Assembly (NCBI GenBank): GCA_022376515.1
Contig: WTXI01000018.1
Location: forward strand, 248,001 to 312,000
DNA length: 64,000 bases
Source: Lactifluus volemus
Lineage: Eukaryota > Basidiomycota > Agaricomycetes > Russulales > Russulaceae
Direction: 5' to 3'
The position numbers were made by a program, and so were the translations under genes. The first letter of the stretch is position 1; each line of letters opens with the position of its first letter. Below the pieces are notes generated by a model, which was not told the origin of the DNA, made no database searches, and was given only the letters and a program-made list of their open reading frames with translations. Positions 37,079 to 48,644 of the stretch are shown here, in pieces.

Positions 37079-37434
37079 CTCATGTGTAGTAAGGTTATGC
37101 CACCATGTACGACTTTGAACACTCTTGGAACTCGACAAATGCCTGCCATGATACGAGCGTTACACCTAGCGAGGTGTTGGGCCACGGGTTTTGAGTATTT
37201 ATTACTGTATGTCTGGAAGCAGAGGACGGATCGGATCAAGCGCAGAGGGAGCAGGAGACGGAACAGCCATCGTCACAGCCGTCAACTACAATACCATTTC
37301 ATGTTTCGCATCAGACCCGTTTTTACATAGCTTAGTTTTCACGCAGGTAACGCAGTCTCGCCTCACCCACAGATCGAGCGGCGTGACTGGGATCGAAGAT
37401 GCGTCAAAACTACTGCAATTGCGGATCCTCCGTA

Positions 37435-37900
37435 TTGATGATGTCCTTTATTTCCGTAACGTTCGACCAGATACGCGCGATACAAGGCGTGACGCGAATC
37501 CTAACTAGGTGGGATATCTTTTCGCCACTCCGGTATTTTCTTCTGATTGTGGGTTCCTTCCCAAAGTGGGCAAATGCCAATCTTGAGCCGGTTTACCCGT
37601 CCTCCAAGAGTTGCTTCATCGGACACAGAGAACAGTGGGACGAACTATTCTTCCGGGTATCTCGGAAGCATTCGTTCGCCAAGTCTTCGACAGTTTGCTG
37701 CCTGTGGGCTGAAGAAGGTTCATCTGAGCAGTGTGAGGTGGGTTGACGGTGGGATGGTTCACCGGCCTGAGGACATGGGAATGGGGGCGAGTGCTGAAGG
37801 CCAGTGGGAGATGCGGCAGAAGCCGGAAGCGAGAGGTGAGGCGGAGAGCAAATTGGCAGATGGCAGACGAAGCGGAGCCGGTGAGCTCGGGCAGCGTTGG
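37435..37900 (+). pseudogene. cutC fragment (3' part), decayed copy 1
   Basis: 37435-37515 matches exon 6 of cutC (TTCGACCAGATACGC..., ATCCTAACTAG plus its intron). 37520-37830 matches the last exon but with small deletions that break the frame, for instance in the LPGAGINPG segment. The GGMVHRPEDMGMGASAEGQW stretch is still readable. Exons 1-5 are absent. Confidence 0.85.
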
Positions 37901-38387
37901 TTGATGGCGTCGTCGATTGCCAATGTGGACACGACCTTCAAACAGCCACACTTGTCATCACGGAATTATGATGCCCGCTCTTCCAAGCCGTCCGCAATCG
38001 CCACCGAACCCCAAACATCCCAAGCCTGCGTCCGACCGAGAAGAAGAGAGCCAACCTTGGAGGATCACGCGATCACGGCTGAGGTCTGCCACCCCCCTAC
38101 CACCACACACAAGCACTTTACCCCCTTCACGGAGTGACCTGTTTCGTGGGGGCAATTATCTGACTAACCAGGTCCTGGATGAGGAGGTCACTTGGGACAA
38201 ACAAAAAAAAAACAGACCGCGAAGTCATTTTCGGGCCGGCGAGATTGACGTCAAACGGTCCATAAGTTACCTATTATTTAACCCTAGTGTATCTACAGTT
38301 TGTCGATTCTCCTTGTCGATTCAAATGAACATGTAGCTTCTCTTATCCCTGGGGATCCAGGGGATCCAACCCATGTGACCCAGCATC
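37901..38387. other. Spacer between cutC fragment and desaturase B
   Basis: No gene recognised. Open frames here on the plus strand are low-complexity Pro/Ser/Thr sequence. 38310-38390 resembles 41280-41370 downstream of the truncated copy. Confidence 0.4.
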
Positions 38388-40287
38388 TTACAGTACTCTC
38401 GCTACCCGGAGTTGTTTCATGCGCCGTCTCGCCGCCTGAGAGTGGTTGTTCACGCCTCCATTGAACGCCTGGTCCGCCTCCTTCCACTTGTCACTCTTGC
38501 CAGCATTGATAGAGAAAGCATAGTTACGCAGGAGCCTCGCACCGCCAGGCTACAATAGTCAGTAAATTCCCGAAGTGAGGAAATAGAGAAAAACGCACAT
38601 GAATATCAATATACCTTGTCACATCAAGAACGTATTTGTCAATGACAAGAATGCATGCGTCACTATCTTTCACATATGCCTCCAATTCTGTTTCAGTCCA
38701 TGTCGGTCCCACCCACTCCTCGACTGCCTTGTCGTACGCGCCACGCATGTACGCACGAGATGCTGTGATGTCCTCTGCCCAAGCATATCGCAGTCCCGAC
38801 ACGAAACCAAGCTTCGCGAGTGCAAAGATAACCCATTTCGAAGGATCCCAGGCAGACTTTGCGGGATCAGAACGATAATCGTCTGGAAACGAGTGCTGCA
38901 ACATCGCTCGATTGAATAATGGGAATACATCGGCTTTGCCTGACTTACATGCTAAGAAATGATCAGCACATGATTTACAGTATGACAACAATCGAAGGGC
39001 ACATACGAAGTTATGGTTGCCCTCACCGGCTGTAAACAGCGCGACTATCTGCAAATACGTCAGAAGGATCCAACTAGATTTCACATAACGACATACCAAG
39101 TTGGTGCGTGACGTATTCTGGTCTGAATATGGTTGCAACCCATCCGAATGAGCAAGTCTATGGCAGAACTTTTACTTGAGCATTTAGTATGTGGTGAGAG
39201 CAACACGAAATCCCACGAGTTGACAAGAAATGTTGAGTGCCAGACTAAGCCCCAAAAAGTCATTTTTGTTACTTGCAACGCAAAACGTCAATACGCACTG
39301 AGAAGTCGCCCAACAAGAGCCCCATAGATCAATCCTCCAATTGTATCACCGTATATGGTACCCAATATGGTGGGAAGGATGATACCAAGTGTAATGGCGA
39401 TTGGAACTATAAATCCTATGTTAGAACCAAGGTGCGTTTGGCATACTTGACACAGACTCACAAAAATATTGATTCTGCAGCCGCACGACTAGGCATGGGG
39501 TCGCGGTCAGCTGACTTGTCCCAAGACACGGGGCCGCGACGCATCGACTCACCTGGGTCCTCTTCGAGATCCTCCGAGTCACACTCAATCAAGTGAAGTT
39601 TGGGGTACTCAGTCTTGAAGAAGATCCACCCGATGTGACTAAACAGGAACCCACGAGTCGCGCAGTACCTGAGGTAATACATGTAAACTAGTAATCGTGG
39701 GTGACTATAGAGAACGTACGGGTCATTCTCTTCGTCATCGGTGAATCTCTAGAAAAGAGTAGATCGTTAAATAATGGGGAATCGAGGGGAAGTGTCAGCT
39801 CACGTGGTGAAGTCGGTGTCTGATACACCTAGTGGATAGCATCAACGCTTTTTATTCGAGTGAGTTCGACTCTAGGGATGTTTACATACCACCACTGATA
39901 AAACAAATTAGTCAACGTCGCATGCAAATACGCATTACAATACCTTTATTGGACCCTGAAACGAGCTTGCTCCAACTGCTGCGAGGACGATCCGTATCCC
40001 AATCGAGGCACTGAAAGAGCGATGAGAAAATAGGCGGTGGTATCCAATGGTCATGCTATATCAGGATGCTCCATGGAATCACGGAGCGTTTAGGATGTGA
40101 TATAGGAATACGCGCACCTGAAATTTGTCACTTGCCAAAGCACAATGGTTGCGACGAGAATGGGCATAGGCACGGTAGCTGGTGGACGATGGTAGACACC
40201 ATAGGCCGCAGCAAGGTGTATACCGCAAAAAAAGATAATAGTCTGCCAACAAAATTCAGGCAGTTTTGGCGGAAGACTGGAGGCCAT
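38388..40287 (-). CDS. Delta-9 acyl-CoA desaturase with cytochrome b5 (copy B)
   Basis: Inverted relative to copy A, with the same 14-exon plan. The start is at 40287 (MASSLPPKLPEFCW). The 5-nt exon is at 39894-39890 and the 3-nt CAT exon at 38951-38949. His boxes HRLFSH, HRLHH and HNFHH are kept, as are the b5 HPGG and AFNGGVNNH. All junctions I checked are in phase and no stop appears. Differences from A include AHSDG for AHWDG after the second membrane region, ECDSEDLEED in the cytosolic loop and a shorter linker (about 10 residues fewer) before the b5 domain. It probably encodes a working enzyme. Expression cannot be judged. Confidence 0.85.
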
Positions 40288-40740
40288 GATAGGGTGATAA
40301 CTTGAAGATGGGCGATGAATGCTAATAGGATAATAAAACGAGAAAAAAAAAGAGAAACTTGTTATAACCACGGCAGCATACTCTCTTTGGTAGGTTACTC
40401 TTAGAGCTCAGACACAAGCGAGAGCTGGAAACGGGCTGGGCTACTGTACTACAAAGAAACCAAGACGTCCGTCAATTCTTCAGACGTCGGTCTGGACGTC
40501 TGAGGAATTGACTGACGTCAGAAGAATTGACCGTCATGACCAATTCGACTGGCAATGCAGTGCAGTAAGTTATGCTAGCCATGATAGTTCTAAGCCGACA
40601 GGCACAGACATCCATGTTATCCTAGTTTGTTTGTATCAGTTCCAACTGGAAGCGTAGCGCGATAAGACGTCCGTTGCGTTGAATTTGTGAGAATAGCCGA
40701 TGCGGTACAGTAGCCGAGCCCATCAGGTCCATATTGATGG
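40288..40740. repeat. Inverted-repeat cluster upstream of desaturase B
   Basis: 40465-40560 holds gtcaattcttcagacgtc followed by gacgtctgaggaattgac and gacgtcagaagaattgac, an imperfect palindrome array. Flanking blocks are shared with 36480-36700, partly inverted. No coding sequence is seen. Confidence 0.5.
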
Positions 40741-41155
40741 TACCTTTTGTTTCTATAATAGCGCTCGACCAGATACGTACGATACATGGCAGGCCGCGAA
40801 TTTTGACTAGGTGGGTATCTTTCCGCCACTCCGGTGTTTTTCTTCTAATTGTGGGTCCCTTCCCAGAGTGGGCCAAGACAACCAGCACCAGCCGGTTTAC
40901 CCATCATCCAAGAGATGCTTCATCAGTTTCAGAGAACAACGGGCCAACCGGGTGCACGCATCAATCTAGGAAGCCAGTAGCATTTGCCAAGTCTTGGACC
41001 GCTTACTGCCCCGTAGGCTGAAGGAGGTTCGTCTGAGTGATGGGGGATGGGTTGATGGTGGAGTGATTCACCGACCTGAGGACATGGGAATGGGGGCGAG
41101 TGCCGAAGGCCAGAGAGGGATCTGGAAGATGGACAATAATGTGATACCGTAGTGA
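40740..41155 (+). pseudogene. cutC fragment (3' part), decayed copy 2
   Basis: Matches the last two exons of cutC from GCGCTCGACCAGATACG to the ATGGGAATGGGGGCGAGTGCC region. Deletions remove frame and the LPGAGI motif. It is more diverged than the 37.4-kb copy. Confidence 0.8.
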
Positions 41156-41364
41156 AAGGCTCCCGGTGACTCGGACAGGCTTCTTACTACTGAACATAGT
41201 CAGGCTACCGTAGTATTTGGCATTGTTTGTTTGTAGCTCCAAATGTAAACAAGAGCTGCTATACTGTACATTCTGTCATTTCCCCTTGTTCGTTCAAACG
41301 AACATGTAGCGTGTCTTAGCCCTGGGGGCCCAACCTACATAACCCAGTATTTTACAATACCCTC

Positions 41365-41895
41365 GCTACCCGAAGTTGTTTCATGCACCGCCTCGCCGCC
41401 TGAAAGTGGTTGTTCACGCCTCCATTAAACGCCTGTTCCGCCTGTTCCCACTTGTCACTCTTGCCAGGATTGCTAGGGAAAGCATACCTAAACAGGAGCT
41501 TCGCACCGCCGGCTACAATAATGAGTAAAATACAGATGTGAGGAAATAGAGAAAAGCGCACGTGCATATCAATATATCTTGTCACGTCAACAGCGTATTT
41601 ATCTATCAGAAGAATGCATGCGTCACTTTCTTTCGCATATGCCTTCAGTCCATGTCGGACCCACCCACCCCTCCTCCTCGACTGCCTTGTCGTACGCGCC
41701 ACGGCAGTCGCACCCGTGCGCCAGCATGTAAGCACGTACTGCCGTGATGTCCTCTGCGCTGGCATATCGCAGTCCTCACACGACGCCAAGCTTCGCGAGT
41801 GCGAGAATAACCCGGTCCTAGGCAGAATTTGCGGAAACGAGTACTGCAACATCGCTCGATTGAATAATGGGGATGCGTTGGCTTTGCCTATCATA
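41365..41895 (-). pseudogene. Desaturase copy C, truncated 3' fragment
   Basis: Contains only the last two exons. The 5' break is near 41895, just upstream of exon 13, and the CAT exon region is lost. Exon 13 has deletions: GACTGGGATCCTTCGAAATGG is missing and the frame is disrupted. The b5 part is readable (AYAKESDACILLIDKYAVDV), then GGAKLL with the proline of HPGG lost, and AFNGGVNNH. No functional product is expected. Confidence 0.88.
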
Positions 41896-41999
41896 GATAC
41901 GCACCGGAACGCATTATTGCGATACACAGAAGCGAACGAAGGATCAATGGCGCGTCGCCCCCCAACACACTTTGTCAAATAACCACTGATCTACTTTTC

Positions 42000-44080
42000 C
42001 ACAACAGCCCGATGAGGAAGTTTCGTCACGGTGCGAAACGATTTTGAACACTACACTATAATGGCCGAGATGGAGACGTGGTGATAAGGACGGTGAGGAT
42101 TTCCTATCAGACCCCGGCATCAATTCTGCCGGTTCCTCCGAAACAACCTCATGTTTGTCTCGTCCGATTATCCACCACGAACCGGAGGACTTGACGTCGA
42201 CGGATTCCGTCTTCTTGTCATCAAGGTCCCCTATCAAAAGAGGGGAAAAGCTCGATCAAAACAAAGACGGAGAAGGGCAAGGGGCGGAAAGAGAGGGATA
42301 ACGTACAACCCAGGAAAACGGTCGCAAAGCAGAGGCGTATGTGGAAGATATGGCCAGTGCCGACCCGGTTTCTGGTTCAGTCAACATTCAAAAGATCCAC
42401 TCGTGTGCTTCAGGCAATGTACAGGGGCATGTAGTCTGTAAGGAAGCGGCTTTGATAAGGAACATACCTCAGCTTCACGCCAACACCACGCTCCTTGCTC
42501 ATTCACGTAACCATTCGCTTTCAAGTTCTTAGAACGCTTGATCTCATCATCATCACCAGTTCCTCGAGATCGAACATGGAATGCGAGTCTTCCTCTCGAA
42601 TGGTCACGCCGGTGTTGGGCAATGTAGCGATGGGTTTCGTAGTGAAAAGAGAGAGCAGAGAGTATGACAGCAGACGTTCGGCCTTTGACATCTCTACGTT
42701 GGAATGGGATGAGGTCTTACTTCTGAGACAATACGCGGCTGCTCCTCACCTACCGGGCTTGTCAGATCTGCGCAAAAACATTACGTAGACCCTGTACCCC
42801 AGCATCGACGGCCTTTGTGTGAACGTCGAATCTATTAACAGTTTCGGTGGCCTCCTCGGCACCGAAGTTGAAGTCAGGGTGGAACATATTAGCATAGAAC
42901 GAAGGCCCAGCGGGCGCAACGCCCAGGTGGTGAGGTTCTATTCCGTTGATTCGAGGGAACAGTTAACCGACCTAAGTACGCTAGATGTGACTCCACCCAC
43001 CTGTTCACTCTCGCAGCTCAAGAAGGTCACAACTTCGGCATATCGCGCGACAGGGTGCCTTACTATCCTCGCGAGGTATCTCTCAAGGACACCACGACAA
43101 GCTTCTACAAAGTCATCGTTAAACCGCCCCGCATACTGCTTCTCAGGGAGTTGCTGACCAACTACACCACGGCAATTGTCGAGGAGTTTTTAGCCAAGCC
43201 TTCTTTGCAGTTGTGTGTGTTGAGTCTCACCGGTCTCACCCTTTGAGGTGTCGCATCGGTTGACCATAAACTCCATAAATTGAATGAGGTCAGGGTCTGC
43301 GTGAACCATTATGGCGACACAACGGGCAGTGATCTCACGGTCGACGGTAGTGAGACGGCCTTAGAGAATATCGTAGAACATGACGAGAGCGTCTTAACAA
43401 ACCCAGTCTCACAAGGTACGGGCATTCAACGCGTCAAAAGCGGGCTGGATACCGTCAATATGGGCCCGGGTATCATCGTCACACCTGCTGAAGGCTCAGA
43501 GGAGGAAGCAAAGTAGAGATAGGGTTGAGGAAGTACAACTTGTCCTTGCGGAAGAATTGTTGTTGCTGTCGTCGTTGTTCTTGACTCCTCGATTTAGCCG
43601 AATCAGTTTTCTCCTTCAATAAGTTGACAATCACCTTACCCGGACAGAAGAGCAAGGGCTCGTAGGATGCCAGTGTAACAGTGTTTGTGGGTAATAGGAG
43701 GCCTTGTAAGTAGCATATCGACGTTCTGGCGAGCATGGTGACGTGTCAACGAAAGACTCGGTCGCCAACTGAATGGATGATACTCGGAAGTGCATCCATT
43801 TGAGTTACTGCTTGGTCTTGATCAACATATGGAGGGTCTGTTCAGTTGTTCGCAGAACTAGGTTTCTTATACCTTCAGGCTCTTCTTCACGTCTTTTAAT
43901 GAAGGGCAGCCCTCACTGGCCCCTCAGCACTTGCCAACAGAATAAGATCCTTAGAACACTCTCTGTCACCGCGAGAGAGCCACTTCATGTCTTTTCCCAG
44001 AGACATGATCGGGACAACGACCCCGAAGCTGATGATGCAAGTGCCAACTGAAGCCTTGTTAATGGCGGCCAAGTGTTTTT
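42000..44080. other. Coding-like but unassigned 2-kb segment
   Basis: Several moderate open frames on the plus strand (about 42150-42440, 42540-42790, 42820-43240, 43280-43515) have protein-like composition, for example LEWDEVLLLRQYAAAPHLPG and PPRILLLRELLTNYTTAIVEE. I cannot join them into one gene or name a family. They may be exons of an unrecognised gene or a decaying one. No match to the duplicated genes is seen. Confidence 0.3.
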
Positions 44081-44531
44081 CACCCCAAATTTAGAACAGC
44101 TCAAGCGGCTTGCGAGCTGAATAGAGCCGAGCCGCAAAGAAGAATCAGCTCGGATCGGTTCAGCTCGGTATGAATTACCAAAAAAGGTTTAAGCCGACTC
44201 GGAGCTCAGCGCTCAGGGGTCGCAGCCGTGAGTCCGTCACGGTGACAACTTAGTCCGAGGTAAAGCTCGAAGCCTCGAACTACTGTACGGTATTCGGACC
44301 ATCATGCATGATGTATGACGGCTATACTCTACACCAAGCTTCTTTTTTTTTAAATTTAATTAATCTAGGTCAGCCGCACGGCTGGCCTTACACGAAATGC
44401 TCCGCGGTCATCACAAGTTAATTTGAGGGTCCCGTCCGTTTCTCATTTTTTCTCATTTTATTCAGTGGCGGCTTTCTTGCAGTCAAATCCTATTGGCATC
44501 TATCGCCCTTCTTCAAGTTTGTCATCTTCTC
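44081..44531. promoter_or_regulatory. Spacer and promoter region of desaturase D
   Basis: 44095-44240 is rich in gagctcggatcggttcagctcgg-like runs, a style common in degraded retroelements. 44365-44385 is a short hairpin (GTCAGCCGcaCGGCTGGC). The last 90 bp resemble the upstream regions of copies A and E. Confidence 0.4.
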
Positions 44532-46445
44532 ATGACTACCAGTCTTTCGCCCAAACCGCCTGCTATTTGGTGGGTTATTATCATTTTTTGCGGTACACAC
44601 CTTGCTGCGGCCTATGGTGTCTACCATCGTCCACCAGCTACTGTGCCTATGCCTATTCTCGTTGCAACCGTTGCGCATTGGCAACTGACAATGATCTGGT
44701 GGGCACATTCTTATCTCGCATCCTAAATGCCGCATGGTTCAATGGAGCATCCCTGACATAGCATTACTATTGGATACCACCGCCTATATTCTCATCGCTC
44801 TTTCAATGCCTCGATTGGCGTACGGAGCGTCCTCGCAGTAATTGGAGCAGGTGCATTTCAGGGTTCAATAAAGGTACTGTACATGCCTATTTGCAAGGAA
44901 TGTTGACTAATTTGTTTTTATCAGTGGTGGTATGTAAACATCCTCAGAGTCCAACACACTCGAAGAATATGAAGTATTGATGCTATCCACTAGGTGTCTC
45001 AGACACCGACTTCACCACGTGAGCTGACACTTCCCCTTCAATGCTCATTATTTGACGATCTACTCTGTTCTAGAGATTCACCGATGACGAAGAGAATGAT
45101 CCGTACGTTCCCTATCATCACCCACAGTAACTAGGTTACATGGATTACCCCAGGTACTGCGCGACTCGTGGGTTCGTGTTTAGTCACTTCGGGTGGTTCT
45201 TCTTCAAGCCCAAGTACCCAAAATTTCACTTGATTGAGCGTGAGGATCTCGAAAAGGACCCAGGTGAGTCGACGCGTTACCCTGCGTCTTGGGATAAGTC
45301 AGCTGACCGCGTCCTATTCTTAGTCGTGCGGCTCCAGCAACAATATATTCGTGAGTCACTGCAGTTATGCCAAACGCACGTTGGTTCCAATATCGGATGT
45401 ATAGTTCCAATCGCCATTACACTTGGTATCATTTTTCCCACTATATTCGGTGCCACATGCGGTGATACAGTCGGAGGATTCATTTATGGGGCTCTTGTTG
45501 GGCGACTTCTCAGTGCGTATTGACGTTTGCGTTGCAAGTAACAAAGGTGACGTTTTGGACTTAGTCTGGCACTCGACATTTCTTGTCAACTCGTGGGATT
45601 TTGTGTTGCTCTCACCCCATACTAAATGCTCAAGTAGAAGTACTACAGACTTGCTCATTGGGATGGCGTGCAACCATATTCAGACCAGAATACGTCACGC
45701 ACTAACTTGGTATGTCATTATGTGAGATCTAGTTGGATCATTCCGACGTATTTGCAGATAGTCGCGTTAGTTTCGGCCGGTGAGGGCAACCATAACTTCG
45801 TACGTGCCCTCAGATCATTGTCATACTGCGAAACATGTGCTGATCGTTTCTTAGCATGTAAGTTAAGCAATGCCAGTGCATTCCCATTATTCAATCGAGC
45901 GATGTTGTAGCACTCGTTTCCAGACGATTATCGTTCTGATCCTGCAAAGTCTGCCTGGGATCCTTCGAAATGGGCTATCCTTGCACTCGCGAAGCTTGGC
46001 TTCGTGTGGGGACTGCGATATGCTAGGACAGAGGACATCGCAGCGGCACGTGCGTACATGCTAGCGCGCGACCACCGTGGCGCGTACGACAAGGCAGTCG
46101 AGGAGGAGTGGGTGGGACCGACATGGACTGAAACAGAATTGGAGGCATATGTGAAAGAAAGTGACGCATGCATTGTTTTGATCGACAAGTACGCTGTTGA
46201 CGTGACAAGGTATATTGACATACATGTACGTTTTTCTCTATTTCCTCACATCTGGAATTTACTCACCGTTGTAGCCTGGCGGTGCGAGGCTCCTGCGTAA
46301 CTATGCTTTCCCTATCAATCCTCAAGCTGGCAAGAGTGACAAGTGGAAGGAGGCGGACAAGGCGTTCAATGGAGGTATGAACAAGCACTCTCAGGCGGCG
46401 AGGCGGTGCATGAAACAACTTCGCGTAGCGAGGGTACTGGATTAA
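44532..46445 (+). CDS. Delta-9 acyl-CoA desaturase with cytochrome b5 (copy D)
   Basis: Same 14-exon structure as copy A, including the 5-nt exon at 44925-44929 and the CAT exon at 45855-45857. The intron after the CAT exon ends in TTGTAG instead of TTGCAG and is still valid. His boxes are HRLYSH, HRLHH and HNFHH. The b5 domain has HPGG and AFNGGMNKH. The N-terminus is one residue shorter (WWVIIIFCG), and a Cys replaces the usual Gly before ITIGYHR. No disabling change is seen. It is followed at 386 bp by NAF1. This gene pair was duplicated to 50.7-53.5 kb. Confidence 0.86.
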
Positions 46446-46831
46446 CGTAGGTTGGATCTCCCGCTAAAAGACGCTACATGTTCGTTTGAACGAAATGACA
46501 AAATGTGGATAGAAAGATAACAGCTACTAACCTCTGGCCACCCCCTCCGGTCACTCCATTTTTCTCACTCAATTCTCACTAAACCACTACAAAATTTAGC
46601 CTACAGCATCTAGTACCATATCTGAATAGATTCCGTGCATTGTTTTGAAAGAAATTGGTGTGCAGTGAAATGAAAATCAGTGCATTTGTCACTGTTGCCG
46701 ACTGATGAGTCTGAAATTTGGCGTGTGACCTAGGGCGATTGACTGGAAGGGTGATGATTGGACGTCGGTATCGCCGGCCCGGAGATGAATTCCCCGGTCT
46801 GATTTTCAGCTGTCCCAAGTCATCTGTCGCA
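46446..46831. repeat. Spacer with a degenerate copy of the 50.1-kb MITE-like repeat
   Basis: 46540-46760 shares blocks with 50071-50298, such as ccactacaaaatttagcctacagcatctagtacca against ccacaaaattttgcctacagtatctagtacca. The ends are degraded here. Confidence 0.6.
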
Positions 46832-48644
46832 ATGGAGGCAGCAGGTCCTCGAGCAGTTTTCCAAGGCTTCAAAGTCCCTAGCACTATCCCACAGGATCTC
46901 CTTCTTATCCAGGACCTGGTTAGTCCGATAATTGCCCCCACAAAACAGGTCACTCCACCGACCACATGTGATGATGATTCTGTGGATAGTTCTGGTGAGA
47001 GTATCGACAGCGCGGACGAAGCTGAAGCCATTCTAGTCTCTACGAGAGAAATTGAAGGAAGGTTCGCCTTGCACTGTAATCATATGTTGACATATTATCA
47101 ACTAACGGAAGGCACCGTCAGCTCTTCCTCGTCCTCTTCTTCTGATTCGGACTCTGAGAGTGAGAGTGAGAGTGAGGGAGATGTGCGACTCGAAGTTGTG
47201 GATGAAGATGGCGACTATGGCGAAGAAGGAGGTACTGTCGCGACGACAGTATCACTCCGCACGAAAAATGAGCTACCGGAACCAGACATCCTCGTTCCTC
47301 CTATTGCCCAAGTCGACCCCGAGGAGCAACTCGAAAAAGTGGGCGAGATCATGAACATTGTGAACAATGTTGTGATTGTAAAAGGCGAAGCGTCGGCGAC
47401 GCACCGCACATCAGAGCGTGCGCTTGATTCCGAAACTCTCCTCGTGTACGAGGATAGGAAAGTCTTGGGCTATGTGAGTACAATATATTCCTACGACTCC
47501 TCTGACCCCCAACTTTCCACCACCCAGATACACGAGACCTTTGGGCCAACGTATCAGCCCATGTATCAAATCAAGTTCAACAGTTCATTCCCGTTAGATC
47601 TGAACGAGGCGCGGGTGTCGCGACCCATATTTCATGTCCCTGCGCGCAGCAACTATGTTTTCCTGTCAGAGCTTGCAATTCTGCGTGGGAGCGATGCCAG
47701 TAACGTACACGACGAGGAACCCGCAGAGTACGAGCTCGAATTCTCGGATGACGAAGCCGAGGCAGCCCATAAAGCGAGACTCCGGCAAAGGTCCGTGTCC
47801 TTCTCTTTCGCTTGGCAATAATAGTTGACGGTGTGGCACGCACAGGCGGCACGGCTCGCGGGATCCGAGCGTCCCTGCGTCCCCAGCTCATGTACGCGAC
47901 CAAGATGTGGATGCCTCGTACGGCTGGAATCCGTATGCGGAGCATGGCGCGTACGATATGGACCTGGATTACGGCGCGGGCCCGTCGCGTCCTAAACCCC
48001 AGCCTTACGACGATCCTTACTCGGATGCTTACAACCAACCAGAATCTAGTGCAAGTGCAGCGACAACCGCTTCTTCCTTATCGCCACGATCGCAGCGTGG
48101 GCCCGATGGACGTGCGGGAAGAAGTGACTACGGATCCGGGCAAGGTCGTGAAGGCCCGCATCATCGTGGACGCGTGCGGGCCCATGGCCGTGGCCGCGGT
48201 CGTGGTCGAGGTCGAGGTCGGGGTCGGGGGCGTGGTGGGGCGCGTGGACAAGAAGGGCATCCGACACATGGAACGGAAGACCATACCCCCAGTGGGCGAT
48301 CGTTATCACCTGCCTCGCAAGCAACAGGGCAAGATTCCGTCAACGTCAATAACGTCTCTACCCATACCGAGTATGCCACCGCCCCCTCAGACTATACGCC
48401 ATTTTCTCCGCAATTGCAACCATTTGGCTTTGCACAGCCATATCCACCTCAGCAACAGTTCATGTCCCCGCTCTCTCCCGTTCAGCCACATATTAATCCA
48501 CGCTTTGCGGCGAGGTTTGGTATGAATTTCGACATGATGCAGTCACAGCAATCATATCTCCCATCTGCTGACCAGTACGGGACACCAACAACGTCGGATT
48601 ATGATTATGGAAACAGCTGGGATGGACAATGGAATGAGGGCTAG
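46832..48644 (+). CDS. H/ACA snoRNP assembly factor NAF1
   Basis: Exons 46832-47473, 47528-47790 and 47846-48644 join in phase to 567 residues. The N-terminal third is acidic, with a Ser/Asp/Glu run. The Gar1/Naf1 core spans about residues 140-300: NELPEPDILVPPI, EIMNIVNNVVIVKGE, LLVYEDRKVLGY, and QPMYQIKFN. The C-terminal half is Pro/Gln/Tyr-rich with an RGRGRG tract (RGG box) near residue 410. NAF1 binds dyskerin and guides H/ACA snoRNP and telomerase RNP assembly in the nucleus before GAR1 replaces it. The first intron has no in-frame stop, so readthrough would also be open. The start MEAAGPRAVFQGF fits the family better than the upstream in-frame extension. Confidence 0.88.

Noticed and set aside
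42151..42320. Basic KQRRRRARGG stretch as a nuclear protein
   Set aside because: No start-to-stop gene model supports it, and other frames through the same bases are equally open.
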